Part shown: in pieces, positions 7,756 to 14,545 of the stretch
Numbering within the stretch: position 1 is the first letter of the stretch
Layout of the letters: each line of letters starts with the position of its first letter
Notes under the pieces: generated by a model
The model's database searches: none
What the model saw: the letters and a program-made list of their open reading frames with translations, nothing else
Told to the model about the DNA's origin: nothing
Assembly (NCBI GenBank): GCA_027001345.1
Contig: JALTMS010000290.1
Span: forward strand, 1 to 18,038
DNA from: Acidobacteriota bacterium
Lineage (GTDB): Bacteria; Acidobacteriota; Polarisedimenticolia; J045
Length of the DNA stretch: 18,038 nt
Direction of reading: 5' to 3'
Made by a program: the position numbers and the translations under genes

Positions 7756-8337
7756 GTCTTCGGCGCGCATTTCACGAATCTGCGCCCGCTGTTGGGCGAA
7801 TGTATAGCGAATAATGGCCTGCCGATCCTCGTCATGGAAGGCATCGAAGGCCACGCCGAGGTGGTAGCGACCGACCGGGAGTTGATCGCCGTCGGGACGC
7901 ACCAGGGTGACGATGTGGCCGAGCACGCGCACCACCGCGGTCGGCTCGCCCAGCAAGGTGAACTCCACTTCCACCGGCGTACCCTCGTCGAGCTTGCGCG
8001 GCAGCCGCAGTCCCGCCCCGGAGCCGGAAAGGGTGACGGTTTCGCCTTCGATCCATTCGGGACCATCATCCAGGCTGACGCCCAGGTGGTCGGCGATCTT
8101 CTCGATGCCACGCTCGAGGCAGTCGAGACGCTCCATCAGGCTGTAGAGCGCCAGTTGTTCCCAGCTACTCGACCCTTGCCGCGCCGGGTGGGAGACGGAG
8201 AGCTTTTGCACGTAGGTCGGTTCCATGTCCAGCCGTTCGGCGACTTCGGTGGCCTGCTGGTGGTCGAGAACCTGTAGACGAACGGGGATGCGGACATCCA
8301 CGCGGGCGAAGGATCGCGAAGTGGTGCTCAGGGTCAT
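7750..8337 (-). CDS. PilZ-like c-di-GMP effector with helical insert
   Basis: This 195-residue protein has the two sequence signatures of a PilZ c-di-GMP receptor, but separated. The arginine motif RVDVR (R12-R16, pattern RxxxR) is near the N-terminus. The second motif lies about 85 residues later as TLSGSG (102-107), followed by AGLRL; it matches D/N-x-S-x-x-G except that Thr replaces the acidic/amide residue. Further PilZ-like strands follow (VEVEFTLL, AVVRVLGHIV, YHLGVAFDAF). Residues 27-90 between the motifs look mainly helical. Some non-canonical PilZ proteins, such as Xanthomonas XC6012, also carry a helical insertion. The start ATG has AGGAGAG 6 bases upstream and overlaps the stop of the diguanylate cyclase gene (ATGA), so the two are coupled. 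Binding of c-di-GMP is inferred. Confidence 0.75.
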   Translation of the reverse strand: MTLSTTSRSFARVDVRIPVRLQVLDHQQATEVAERLDMEPTYVQKLSVSHPARQGSSSWEQLALYSLMERLDCLERGIEKIADHLGVSLDDGPEWIEGETVTLSGSGAGLRLPRKLDEGTPVEVEFTLLGEPTAVVRVLGHIVTLVRPDGDQLPVGRYHLGVAFDAFHDEDRQAIIRYTFAQQRAQIREMRAEDE

Positions 8338-9392
8338 GGCCTGCTCTCCTGGCTGCTGGGCTTTCGAGTCGGTTGAGCTTCGAGGGTTGGGTCCAGGTGC
8401 CGGCGCCCCTGACCCCGGTGGACCCGGTGGCCACCCCGCCTCTTGGCGGAATAGAGTGCGCGATCCGCCGCTTCGACCAGTCCACTCGCGCAGCCGCCGG
8501 AAAGCCCGAGTTCCGCCACGCCGAAGCTTCCTCGCGTCCGGAGTCGGACATCCTTTGCGCCTCCCTCGATCTGGGCGCTTGCCAGGGCATTGCGAAGTCT
8601 GCGGGCCAGCTTGACCCCTGCATCGAGGGCGGTCTCAGGCAAAAGTACGGCGAATTCATCTCCGCCGATGCGGGCCACGATGTCGGAACGCCGCAGATTC
8701 GACAACAGAACCTCCGCCACGCCCTTCAGCAGAGCGTCCCCGGCAGGATGGCCGAAGCGATCATTGACCGGCTTGAACTCGTCGAGATCGATCATGATCA
8801 GGGTCAGAGGCCGCCCGCTACGCTGGGCCCCCTGGGATTCCCGCTCGATGAAAGCCTCGAAGGCGCGGCGGTTGAACAGTCCCGTCAGCGGATCCCGCAG
8901 GGCGAGGGACAGGGCCTCGCCGTGCACATGGGCGTTGCGGGTGGGGATGCCGGCGGCTGCAGCGACTTCCCGCAGCGCGGCCCGGGCTATTTTTGTAGAT
9001 TCTTCGCTATAGTGGTTGCCATCCACCACGGCGATCCAGCCGAGTACCTCTTCCTGGTCTTGAATCGGCACCGCCAGCAGCGGGGGAACGCGCCGCCGGG
9101 CGGGCCAGGGCCGAATCGGCCGCCCCGGACTGGCCATACGCCGTGGCTCGGCGGCGGGCGAAGCCAGATTGACCAGGATGGTGCGCTCCGGGATCCGGCT
9201 GCGGAGGGCCTCGATCACCGTCTCTTCGAGCTGCTCGAGAGCCAGGCAGCGGGCCAGGACCCCGAGCAATTCCCCCGAAACCGGGGCGCAGACCCCCTCG
9301 GTGGCCGAAATCCAACCCCCTGTCGAGGAATTCGCCACCGAGTGGGGAATCGAACACTTCCGCTTGCCGGATTGTGCAGCCTTGCTGGTCAT
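8334..9392 (-). CDS. GGDEF diguanylate cyclase with N-terminal GAF-like domain
   Basis: A predicted soluble diguanylate cyclase of 352 residues, making cyclic di-GMP from two GTP. The C-terminal domain is complete: RDPLTGLFNRRAFEAF (166-181), MIDLDEFKPVNDRFGHPAGD with the metal-binding Asp (200-219), the active-site GGDEF at 243-247, and a late AADRALYSAKRRG. An inhibitory I-site RxxD (R234-D237) lies exactly five residues before GGDEF, so product inhibition is expected. The N-terminal 150 residues resemble a GAF-like sensor (LLAVPIQDQEEVLGWIAVVD), with no transmembrane helix. ATG 9392 is chosen because the longer frame upstream lacks domain character. Its ribosome site is mediocre: GGAG 14 bases away. 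It overlaps the downstream PilZ gene and points away from flagellin 1. Confidence 0.9.
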   Translation of the reverse strand: MTSKAAQSGKRKCSIPHSVANSSTGGWISATEGVCAPVSGELLGVLARCLALEQLEETVIEALRSRIPERTILVNLASPAAEPRRMASPGRPIRPWPARRRVPPLLAVPIQDQEEVLGWIAVVDGNHYSEESTKIARAALREVAAAAGIPTRNAHVHGEALSLALRDPLTGLFNRRAFEAFIERESQGAQRSGRPLTLIMIDLDEFKPVNDRFGHPAGDALLKGVAEVLLSNLRRSDIVARIGGDEFAVLLPETALDAGVKLARRLRNALASAQIEGGAKDVRLRTRGSFGVAELGLSGGCASGLVEAADRALYSAKRRGGHRVHRGQGRRHLDPTLEAQPTRKPSSQESRP

Positions 9393-9427
9393 CGGTCTAA
9401 CTCTCGCTCCTTCAGGGCCTTCGTGGT

Positions 9428-9454
9428 CAAAGTTGGTTCTCCGTGGTCCGATCG
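9428..9454 (+). promoter_or_regulatory. Candidate sigma-28 promoter A of flagellin 1
   Basis: CAAAGTTG (9428-9435), an 11-base spacer, then TCCGATCG (9447-9454). The flagellar sigma-28 consensus is TAAAGTTT-N11-GCCGATAA, so the spacing is exact and the AAAGTT and CCGAT cores match. It would give a leader of about 120 bases to the flagellin ATG at 9584. Confidence 0.45.
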
Positions 9455-9479
9455 GCAAGGAAAACGCGGAAACGGGTTC

Positions 9480-9506
9480 TAAAGTCCCAGCAGAAACGGT
9501 CGAGGA
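9480..9506 (+). promoter_or_regulatory. Candidate sigma-28 promoter B of flagellin 1
   Basis: TAAAGTCC (9480-9487), an 11-base spacer, then GTCGAGGA (9499-9506). The -35 half is strong (TAAAGT), the -10 half weak. It is an alternative to promoter A or a second start site; leader about 70 bases. Confidence 0.35.
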
Positions 9507-9583
9507 GAAGAGCGAACACGGCCGGGCGCCAACCTGGCAGAGGTTTTCTGGAACCCGCTCGCCGTGCAACGGAGGTTAGAGAA

Positions 9584-10420
9584 ATGGCTGCGTTTTCGGT
9601 AGTGACCAACATCGGAGCACTCAAGGCTCACAATCAGTTGGTGTCCACGGAGCGGAACCTGAACACCACGCTGAACCGGCTCTCCTCGGGCCTGCGGATC
9701 AACGGCGCGGCGGACGACGCTGCGGGTCTGGCGATCGCGGAGAACCTGCGCGCCGACGTGCAGGGGCTCAACCAGGCCGTGCGCAACGCCAACGACGGCC
9801 TGAGCGTGATCAACGTCGCCGACTCGGCGCTCAACGAGATCTCGAACATGCTCCAGCGGGCCATGACACTCGCCGAGCAGGCCGCGTCGGACACTTCGGG
9901 GCAGGACAGTTCCTCGTCCAAGAGCGCGATCAACGACGAGTACAATCAGATCCTCTCGGAAATCGACCGGATCGCGAACACCGTTTCCTTCAATGGCATC
10001 GACCTGCTGGCCACCGGCGGCGCGACCATCGATGTCCAGGTGGGCCTGTCCTCCTCGAGCAACGATCGGATCACGATCACGACCAGCGCGATTTCCGCCA
10101 GCGGACTGGGACTGGCCAGTGATCAGCTCCTGACGAAGTCCGATGCGAGGGACGAGCTGGTGGCTCTGCAAAGCGCCATCGACACCGTCTCCTCCGACCG
10201 GGGTGATCTCGGTGCTTCCTACAACCGCCTGAACAACACCATCGCGGTGATCACCGTGCAGTCGGAGAATCTGATGGCTGCCGAGAGCCAGATTCGCGAT
10301 GCGAACATCGCTCAGGAAGTCGTGAACATGACGAAATACCAGGTGCTGACCCAGAGCGGCCTCGCCGCCCTCGGCCAGGCGAACTCCGCTTCCCAGAACG
10401 TGCTGAGCCTGCTGCAGTAG
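9584..10420 (+). CDS. fliC: Flagellin 1
   Basis: Structural subunit of the flagellar filament, exported through the flagellar type III system. The 278-residue protein has both conserved coiled ends and almost nothing between: N-terminal D0/D1 with RLSSGLRINGAADDAAGLAI (33-52) and NANDGLSVINVADSALNEIS, and C-terminal D1/D0 with AESQIRDANIAQEVVNMTK and ending VLSLLQ. It lacks variable D2/D3 outer domains, as in other short flagellins. ATG 9584 has GGAGGT at 9571-9576, 7 bases away; the open frame upstream is non-flagellin. The gene ends in tandem TAG stops (10418-10423). About three quarters of the first 100 residues are identical to flagellin 2 by eye, so the pair arose by duplication. Only sigma-28-like promoters are seen upstream. 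Confidence 0.96.
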   Translation: MAAFSVVTNIGALKAHNQLVSTERNLNTTLNRLSSGLRINGAADDAAGLAIAENLRADVQGLNQAVRNANDGLSVINVADSALNEISNMLQRAMTLAEQAASDTSGQDSSSSKSAINDEYNQILSEIDRIANTVSFNGIDLLATGGATIDVQVGLSSSSNDRITITTSAISASGLGLASDQLLTKSDARDELVALQSAIDTVSSDRGDLGASYNRLNNTIAVITVQSENLMAAESQIRDANIAQEVVNMTKYQVLTQSGLAALGQANSASQNVLSLLQ

Positions 10421-10536
10421 TAGCCGGGAGCAAAAAAAGTCTCGGGAAATGAGCCGCCCAAGGCCGTTCGACAACCTCCGGATGACGCCGCTCGGGATCG
10501 ACCGAATCCCGGGCGGCGGCATCACCCCGTCTGATC

Positions 10537-10550
10537 GCCCCGTTCGGGGC
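10537..10550 (+). terminator. Weak hairpin after flagellin 1
   Basis: GCCCC (10537-10541), loop GTTC, GGGGC (10546-10550). The stem is only 5 bp and no T-run follows directly, so termination is uncertain. It abuts the -35 box of the next sigma-28-like promoter. Confidence 0.3.
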
Positions 10551-10577
10551 TAAAGATCCCTTTTCCCCCTCCGAAAA
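10551..10577 (+). promoter_or_regulatory. Candidate sigma-28 promoter of flagellin 2
   Basis: TAAAGATC (10551-10558), exactly 11 bases, then TCCGAAAA (10570-10577). This agrees at 12 of 16 positions with TAAAGTTT-N11-GCCGATAA, including TAAAG and CCGA. It lies upstream of the sigma-54 site of the same gene. Confidence 0.5.
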
Positions 10578-10635
10578 GTTCTCTCGAATGGCACCGCGCA
10601 CCCGCCGCTGAGGAGCCCCGGGAGCCCGCCTGGCC

Positions 10636-10651
10636 AGGCACGGTGGTTGCG
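10636..10651 (+). promoter_or_regulatory. Sigma-54 (-24/-12) promoter of flagellin 2
   Basis: AGGCACG-GTGG-TTGCG: the -24 GG is at 10637-10638 and the -12 GC at 10649-10650, separated by exactly 10 bases. Only the first base differs from the consensus TGGCACG-N4-TTGC. A start near 10662 would give a leader of about 110 bases. Activation needs an enhancer-binding protein such as the regulator encoded at 15581-17011. Confidence 0.75.
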
Positions 10652-10770
10652 CAAGCCAAGGGAAACAAGGGAAGGAACTTTCGACAAGAGCCGGCAACGG
10701 CACAGCAATCGGCAGCGGGAGCTGCCCGGACGGCATGGACGCCGCCCGCTCATTCAAGGAGGAAGCAACA

Positions 10771-11613
10771 ATGGGTGCATTCTCAGTCGTCTCGAACATC
10801 GGCGCTCTCAACGCAATGAACCAGCTCGGCAAGACCCAGGTCGGCATGAGCCGTACGCTCGAGCGTCTGTCTTCCGGTCTGCGGATCAACGGCGCGAAGG
10901 ACGACGCCGCGGGTCTGGCCATTGCCGACGCCCTGCGTGCTGACGTCGCCGCTCTCAATCAGGGCGTCCGGAACGCCAACGACGGCATTGGCGTGATCAA
11001 CGTTGCCGACTCTGCCCTCGGCGAAATCTCGAACCTGCTCCAGCGTGCCGTCACGCTGGCCTCCCAGGCGGCGTCCGAGACCTCCGGCGCCGACAACAGC
11101 ACGTCCAAGGGCGAGCTGAACGACGAGTACACGGCGATCCTCAACGAGATCGACCGAATCGCCGCCACCGTCGAGTTCAACGGTGTCAATCTGTTGACCA
11201 GCGGCGGTGCCACCGTCGATGTCCAGATCGGCATGAGCAACTCCGCCAACGACAGCCTGCGCATCACCACCACCGCGGTTTCGGCCAGCGGTCTGGGCCT
11301 GGATACCGGCGGTAGCGTGCTCAACGTCGCCTCCGACGCCCAGGACGAACTGGTGGCCCTCCAGAGCGCCATCGACACCATCGCGAGCAACCGTGGTGAT
11401 CTCGGCGCCGTCTACAACCGCCTGAACAACGCCATCGCCGTGATCACGGTGCAGGCGGAGAACCTCAACGCCGCCGAGTCCCAGATTCGTGACGCGGACA
11501 TCGCCAAGGAGGTGGTCAACCTGACCAAGTTCCAGGTGCTCAACCAGACGGGGATCTCGGCCCTGGCTCAGGCCAACATCTCGAGCCAGAGCGTGCTCTC
11601 CCTGCTCGGGTAA
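10771..11613 (+). CDS. fliC: Flagellin 2
   Basis: Second flagellar filament subunit, 280 residues, again with only the conserved D0/D1 ends. Visible marks are RLSSGLRINGAKDDAAGLAI (33-52), NDGIGVINVADSALGEISNLL, and the C-terminal AESQIRDADIAKEVVNLTK with the end VLSLLG. The middle contains the short Ser/Thr/Gly-rich stretch also seen in flagellin 1. ATG 10771 has a strong AAGGAGG (10756-10762) at 8 bases. Unlike flagellin 1 it has both a sigma-28-like and a sigma-54 promoter, so it may be the earlier or more abundant filament protein, as the sigma-54-dependent flaA is among Vibrio flagellins. The relation is an analogy. A stable hairpin follows its stop codon. Confidence 0.96.
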   Translation: MGAFSVVSNIGALNAMNQLGKTQVGMSRTLERLSSGLRINGAKDDAAGLAIADALRADVAALNQGVRNANDGIGVINVADSALGEISNLLQRAVTLASQAASETSGADNSTSKGELNDEYTAILNEIDRIAATVEFNGVNLLTSGGATVDVQIGMSNSANDSLRITTTAVSASGLGLDTGGSVLNVASDAQDELVALQSAIDTIASNRGDLGAVYNRLNNAIAVITVQAENLNAAESQIRDADIAKEVVNLTKFQVLNQTGISALAQANISSQSVLSLLG

Positions 11614-11628
11614 CGGGGAAGTCCTTGA

Positions 11629-11655
11629 CGGAGCGGAGCATCGGGCTCCGCTCCG
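11629..11655 (+). terminator. Strong hairpin downstream of flagellin 2
   Basis: CGGAGCGGAGC (11629-11639) and GCTCCGCTCCG (11645-11655) form a perfect 11-bp stem with loop ATCGG. No T-run follows, so it may be a partial terminator or an mRNA-end stabiliser that lowers flaG-fliD expression relative to flagellin. Confidence 0.55.
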
Positions 11656-11661
11656 CTCGAG

Positions 11662-11681
11662 GGCCTCGGCTTGAGGAGGCC
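11662..11681 (+). promoter_or_regulatory. Hairpin covering the flaG ribosome binding site
   Basis: GGCCTC (11662-11667) can pair with GAGGCC (11676-11681), burying part of the GAGGAGG ribosome site (11673-11679) used by flaG at 11687. The stem is short (6 bp, 8-base loop), so a regulatory role is only possible. Confidence 0.3.
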
Positions 11682-11686
11682 AAGAG

Positions 11687-12124
11687 ATGACCAGCGAGCT
11701 TTTGGATGCGGTCCCTCCTGTCACCTCCGTGTCACCCCTGCGCCCTGAGGAGAAGGTCGGGACTCGAACGAAAGACGTAAGTCACAGAGAGTCAGAAGCT
11801 CCCGCCACCGCTCCAGCGGGCCAGCCCGTCGGACAGAGACAGGAACCGGTACCACGGAAGGAAGGAGCGGGTCCTCCAGAGGACCAGCCCTCCATGCAGG
11901 ATGTGGCGGAGGCCATCGGAAAGCGACTTGCGGAGGTCCAGGAACGTGGATACCTCCGTGAGCTGCGTTTCGATTATGAACATGTAGGGGATGGGGTGTT
12001 CCAGCTCAAGGTTCTCGACGCGAGGACCGATAAGGTTCTACGGACGATCCCTAGTGAGGAGCAGATCGAGTTTGCCAAGAAGCTCGAACGTTTCCTCGGC
12101 TTGCTGGTTGACGAGCAGGCCTGA
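11687..12124 (+). CDS. flaG: FlaG family flagellar protein
   Basis: FlaG proteins are small factors encoded next to flagellin and fliD that influence filament length; their biochemical role is poorly known. The 145-residue product has a Pro/Glu-rich, probably disordered N-terminal half (about 1-68). The conserved FlaG domain follows: helix AEAIGKRLAEVQERGYLREL, strand RFDYEHVGDGVFQLKVLDA, then a turn, TDKVLRTIPSEEQIEFAKKL. The pattern 'V-x-D-x-x-T-x-x-V-x-R-x-IP-x-E' is the family hallmark. ATG 11687 has GAGGAGG 7 bases upstream. It follows the hairpin after flagellin 2 and precedes fliD by 51 bases, a common flaG-fliD-fliS arrangement. Confidence 0.92.
   Translation: MTSELLDAVPPVTSVSPLRPEEKVGTRTKDVSHRESEAPATAPAGQPVGQRQEPVPRKEGAGPPEDQPSMQDVAEAIGKRLAEVQERGYLRELRFDYEHVGDGVFQLKVLDARTDKVLRTIPSEEQIEFAKKLERFLGLLVDEQA
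12007..12033 (+). promoter_or_regulatory. Possible internal sigma-28 promoter inside flaG
   Basis: CAAGGTTC (12007-12014), an 11-base spacer, then ACCGATAA (12026-12033), which matches 7 of 8 bases of the -10 GCCGATAA. It lies in flaG coding sequence about 140 bases before fliD and could give fliD-fliS a separate late promoter. Coding constraint makes a chance match possible. Confidence 0.3.
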
Positions 12125-12175
12125 TCGTACGGACTCGGGCTCGCCGGCCCGTGGAACAACGAGGAGGAACGCCAT

Positions 12176-14095
12176 ATGGCCCTCGGCTCGATTCAGTTCG
12201 GACAGGGGTTCGCTTCCGGCATGGACTACAGGGCGATCATCGACGCCGTCCTGCAGGCCGGCCGGGTGCCGATCAACACCATCCAGGGAAGGATCGATAC
12301 TTTCGAGAAGGCCAAGGCGTCCTTCGGGACGTTTTCCGGTCTCCTCGACGACTTCGTCTCCAAGCTCGAAGGCCTCGACGACAGTGCCAAGGTCGCTGGC
12401 CGGGCGGCAAGCCTTTCCTCCACGGATTCCCTGACGGCCACCGCGACTTCCAAGGCTGCGGCCGGCACCTACGAGATCAACGTCACCCAGATCGCCCAGG
12501 CCCATCGTGTCCGCTCCGATGGTCTGAGTGATCGCTACTCGCCTCTGGTCAGTGATGGGACGATCACGATCCAGGCCGGCGGCTACAACCAGATCACCGT
12601 CAACGTCAGCGCGGCCAACGGCAACAACTCCCTCCAGGCCGTGGCAGACGAGATCAACAATGCCGACGAAGGCGTGATCGCCACGATCGTCAACGACGGG
12701 ACCGATGACATTCTCATCGTCCGTTCCGAGAAGACGGGCGCCGCCAAGGGCATGACCATCAGCGACACGACGAATCTGAACCTCGATGCCTCGGGCAACG
12801 TTCTGCAAGCGGCGCAGGACGCGCAGCTCGACGTCGATGGCGTTTCGATCACCTCGGCCAGCAACTCGGTGACCGGGGCGATCCAGGGTGTGACGCTGTC
12901 GCTGACCGGCGCGACGACTTCCACGGTGACGTTGAACGTCACCGAGGATACCGAGACCGCCAAGCAATCCCTCCAGGACTTCGTCGATGCCTACAACGAG
13001 GTCAACGACTACTTCGATCAGCAGTTCGGCACCGCCGAGTTCCGCGCGGCTTCTGCCGTGGCGGGGTCGCTGACCGTCCGTCAAGTGCAGCTCGACCTTC
13101 AGGCGATCGTCACCGACAAGGTCACTGGAATCCCCAGTGGAAAACTCTCGACCCTCTCCGAGCTGGGCATTTCCTTTGCCGACGACGGAACCGGCCGGAT
13201 CGAGTTCGAAAGTTCGAAGTTCGATGCCCTGGTCGATGCGGGACGATTCGACGAGGTGGCAGCGGTGCTGATGTCCACTGGATCGACGACCGACAGCTCG
13301 GTGGTTTTCGACAGCTCCAGCAGCAGGACCGTTGCCGGAACCTATGCGATCACGGTCTCCCAGGCCGCAGAGAGAGCCGACGTGGCCGGATCGACGGCGA
13401 TCGCCGCCGGCGGCATCACGCAGAACGAGAATCTTTCGGTCGAACTCAACAGCAGCACCCTGAGCGTTGCTCTGACCGCCGGTGACACGATCACCGACAT
13501 CGTCTCCAAGCTCAACAGCGCCTTCGATCTCAACGGGATGCAGGCCACGGCCTACGACTCTTCGGGAGTGCTCCATATCCGGGCCGACAACTACGGCGAC
13601 GACTACACCGTGCGCGTGACCAGCGACGTGGCGGACCTCGGCGACGGCAACAGTACCGGTATCGGAACGACCCAGTTGACCGACACCGGCATCGACGTGG
13701 CCGGTACGATCGGTGGGCAGGCGGCCCAGGGAATCGGCCAGCAGTTGATCGGTGCTGATGGGACCGACATGGATGGTCTGATCGTCTCGGTCTACGCCAC
13801 GGCGGCTTCGATCACGGCCAAGGGGGGAGACTTCGGGACGGTGGGCGTCAGCGCCGGCATCTTCGAAGCCTTCAAGGACAAGGTCGATGGCCTGACGGAC
13901 CCCTACGAGGGCGTGATCAAGACGATTCAGGACAGCTATGACGATTCGATCGAGGTCGCCCAGCAGCGGATCGATTCGATCGAAGCGGCACTGACCCGCA
14001 AGGAAGAGCTGATGGTTCGGCAGTTCTCGGCTGCCGAGCAGGCCATCGCCCAGCTCCAGCAGCTCCAGCAGTCCCTCGGCAGCGTAGCGAAATAG
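12176..14095 (+). CDS. fliD: Flagellar hook-associated protein 2 (filament cap) FliD, extended
   Basis: FliD forms the cap at the filament tip and folds incoming flagellin. The N-terminal FliD domain spans about residues 1-110, with GQGFASGMDYRAIIDAVLQA (9-28) and TIQGRIDTFEKAKASFGTF. The C-terminal domain begins near 215 (AQLDVDGVSI, TAKQSLQDFVDAYNEVNDYF) and ends in the coiled coil IDSIEAALTRKEELMVRQF. At 639 residues it is well above the 450-500 of many FliD proteins. The extra length is an inserted segment (about 375-555) containing a second AGTYAITVSQAA domain (386-486) that resembles residues 95-200. The ATG has GAGGAGG at 12161-12167, 8 bases away. fliS follows after 36 bases. Confidence 0.96.
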   Translation: MALGSIQFGQGFASGMDYRAIIDAVLQAGRVPINTIQGRIDTFEKAKASFGTFSGLLDDFVSKLEGLDDSAKVAGRAASLSSTDSLTATATSKAAAGTYEINVTQIAQAHRVRSDGLSDRYSPLVSDGTITIQAGGYNQITVNVSAANGNNSLQAVADEINNADEGVIATIVNDGTDDILIVRSEKTGAAKGMTISDTTNLNLDASGNVLQAAQDAQLDVDGVSITSASNSVTGAIQGVTLSLTGATTSTVTLNVTEDTETAKQSLQDFVDAYNEVNDYFDQQFGTAEFRAASAVAGSLTVRQVQLDLQAIVTDKVTGIPSGKLSTLSELGISFADDGTGRIEFESSKFDALVDAGRFDEVAAVLMSTGSTTDSSVVFDSSSSRTVAGTYAITVSQAAERADVAGSTAIAAGGITQNENLSVELNSSTLSVALTAGDTITDIVSKLNSAFDLNGMQATAYDSSGVLHIRADNYGDDYTVRVTSDVADLGDGNSTGIGTTQLTDTGIDVAGTIGGQAAQGIGQQLIGADGTDMDGLIVSVYATAASITAKGGDFGTVGVSAGIFEAFKDKVDGLTDPYEGVIKTIQDSYDDSIEVAQQRIDSIEAALTRKEELMVRQFSAAEQAIAQLQQLQQSLGSVAK

Positions 14096-14131
14096 GCCGC
14101 CCAAGGCCTCTCGTACAGTGGGAAATCATCG

Positions 14132-14545
14132 ATGAATCAGGTGTTGCTCACCCAGAAGGCACGGCACGCGTACCAGGCCACCCAGATCGAAGCCGACGAC
14201 CCACTGGGTCTGGTGGTTCGTCTCTACGACGGCATGATCGGGTTTCTCAACCGCGGAGCGGACGCCCTGGCGGGAGGGGATCACAGCCGAGCGGCGGAAC
14301 CCATTCGCCGGGCTACCGACATCGTCGGAGAGCTGCAAGCCGTGCTCAACCTCGATGCCGGAGGGGAGGTTGCCTTCAACCTCGATCGGATCTACTCCTA
14401 CTGCAGGAGGCAGATCATGCAGGCCCATCTCGATTCCGACCCCGGAGCATTGCGCGAAGTCGCCGAATTGCTCCTGCCGCTGCGGGATGCCTGGGCCGAG
14501 GCCCGCGAAAAGCAGGCTTCCGAGGCGCTGGCCACCGCCCCATGA
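14132..14545 (+). CDS. fliS: Flagellin export chaperone FliS
   Basis: FliS binds the C-terminal helix of flagellin in the cytoplasm and prevents premature polymerisation before export. The 137-residue, all-helical product has the usual length. Family features are the N-terminal KARHAYQATQIEADDPLGLV, the core VVRLYDGMIGFLNRGADAL (near 28-46), ATDIVGELQAVLNLDAGGEVA, and IYSYCRRQIMQAHLDSD. The start ATG at 14132 has only a weak GTGGGAA site 7 bases upstream, so translation may depend on coupling to fliD. The stop overlaps the next ATG (ATGA, 14542-14545). Confidence 0.96.
   Translation: MNQVLLTQKARHAYQATQIEADDPLGLVVRLYDGMIGFLNRGADALAGGDHSRAAEPIRRATDIVGELQAVLNLDAGGEVAFNLDRIYSYCRRQIMQAHLDSDPGALREVAELLLPLRDAWAEAREKQASEALATAP

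Larger units (their letters stand above)
10421..10770 (+). other. 350-base intergenic regulatory region between the two flagellins
   Basis: No gene is seen here. In order it holds an inverted repeat CGGGAT...ATCCCG just after 10491, a short hairpin GCCCC-GTTC-GGGGC (10537-10550) that may end flagellin 1 transcription, a sigma-28-like promoter (10551-10577), a sigma-54 promoter (10636-10651), a leader of about 110 bases, and the ribosome site AAGGAGG (10756-10762). Confidence 0.7.

Noticed and set aside
8373..9482. 369-codon plus-strand open frame opposite the diguanylate cyclase
   Set aside because: The minus strand carries an intact GGDEF domain with all catalytic motifs; the plus frame shows none and covers the promoter region.
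9535..9550. Sigma-54-like TGGCAG...TTCT before flagellin 1
   Set aside because: The essential -12 GC is absent (CT at that position), so it does not meet the GG-N10-GC rule.
12173..12178. CATATG at the fliD start codon, which could suggest an engineered cloning site
   Set aside because: A six-base match is expected by chance, and the flanking sequence is natural operon context with a normal ribosome site.
12038..14104. 688-codon minus-strand open frame opposite fliD
   Set aside because: It is the longest antisense frame, but its repetitive Asp/Gly/Arg/Val composition mirrors fliD codons and it has no domain signature.
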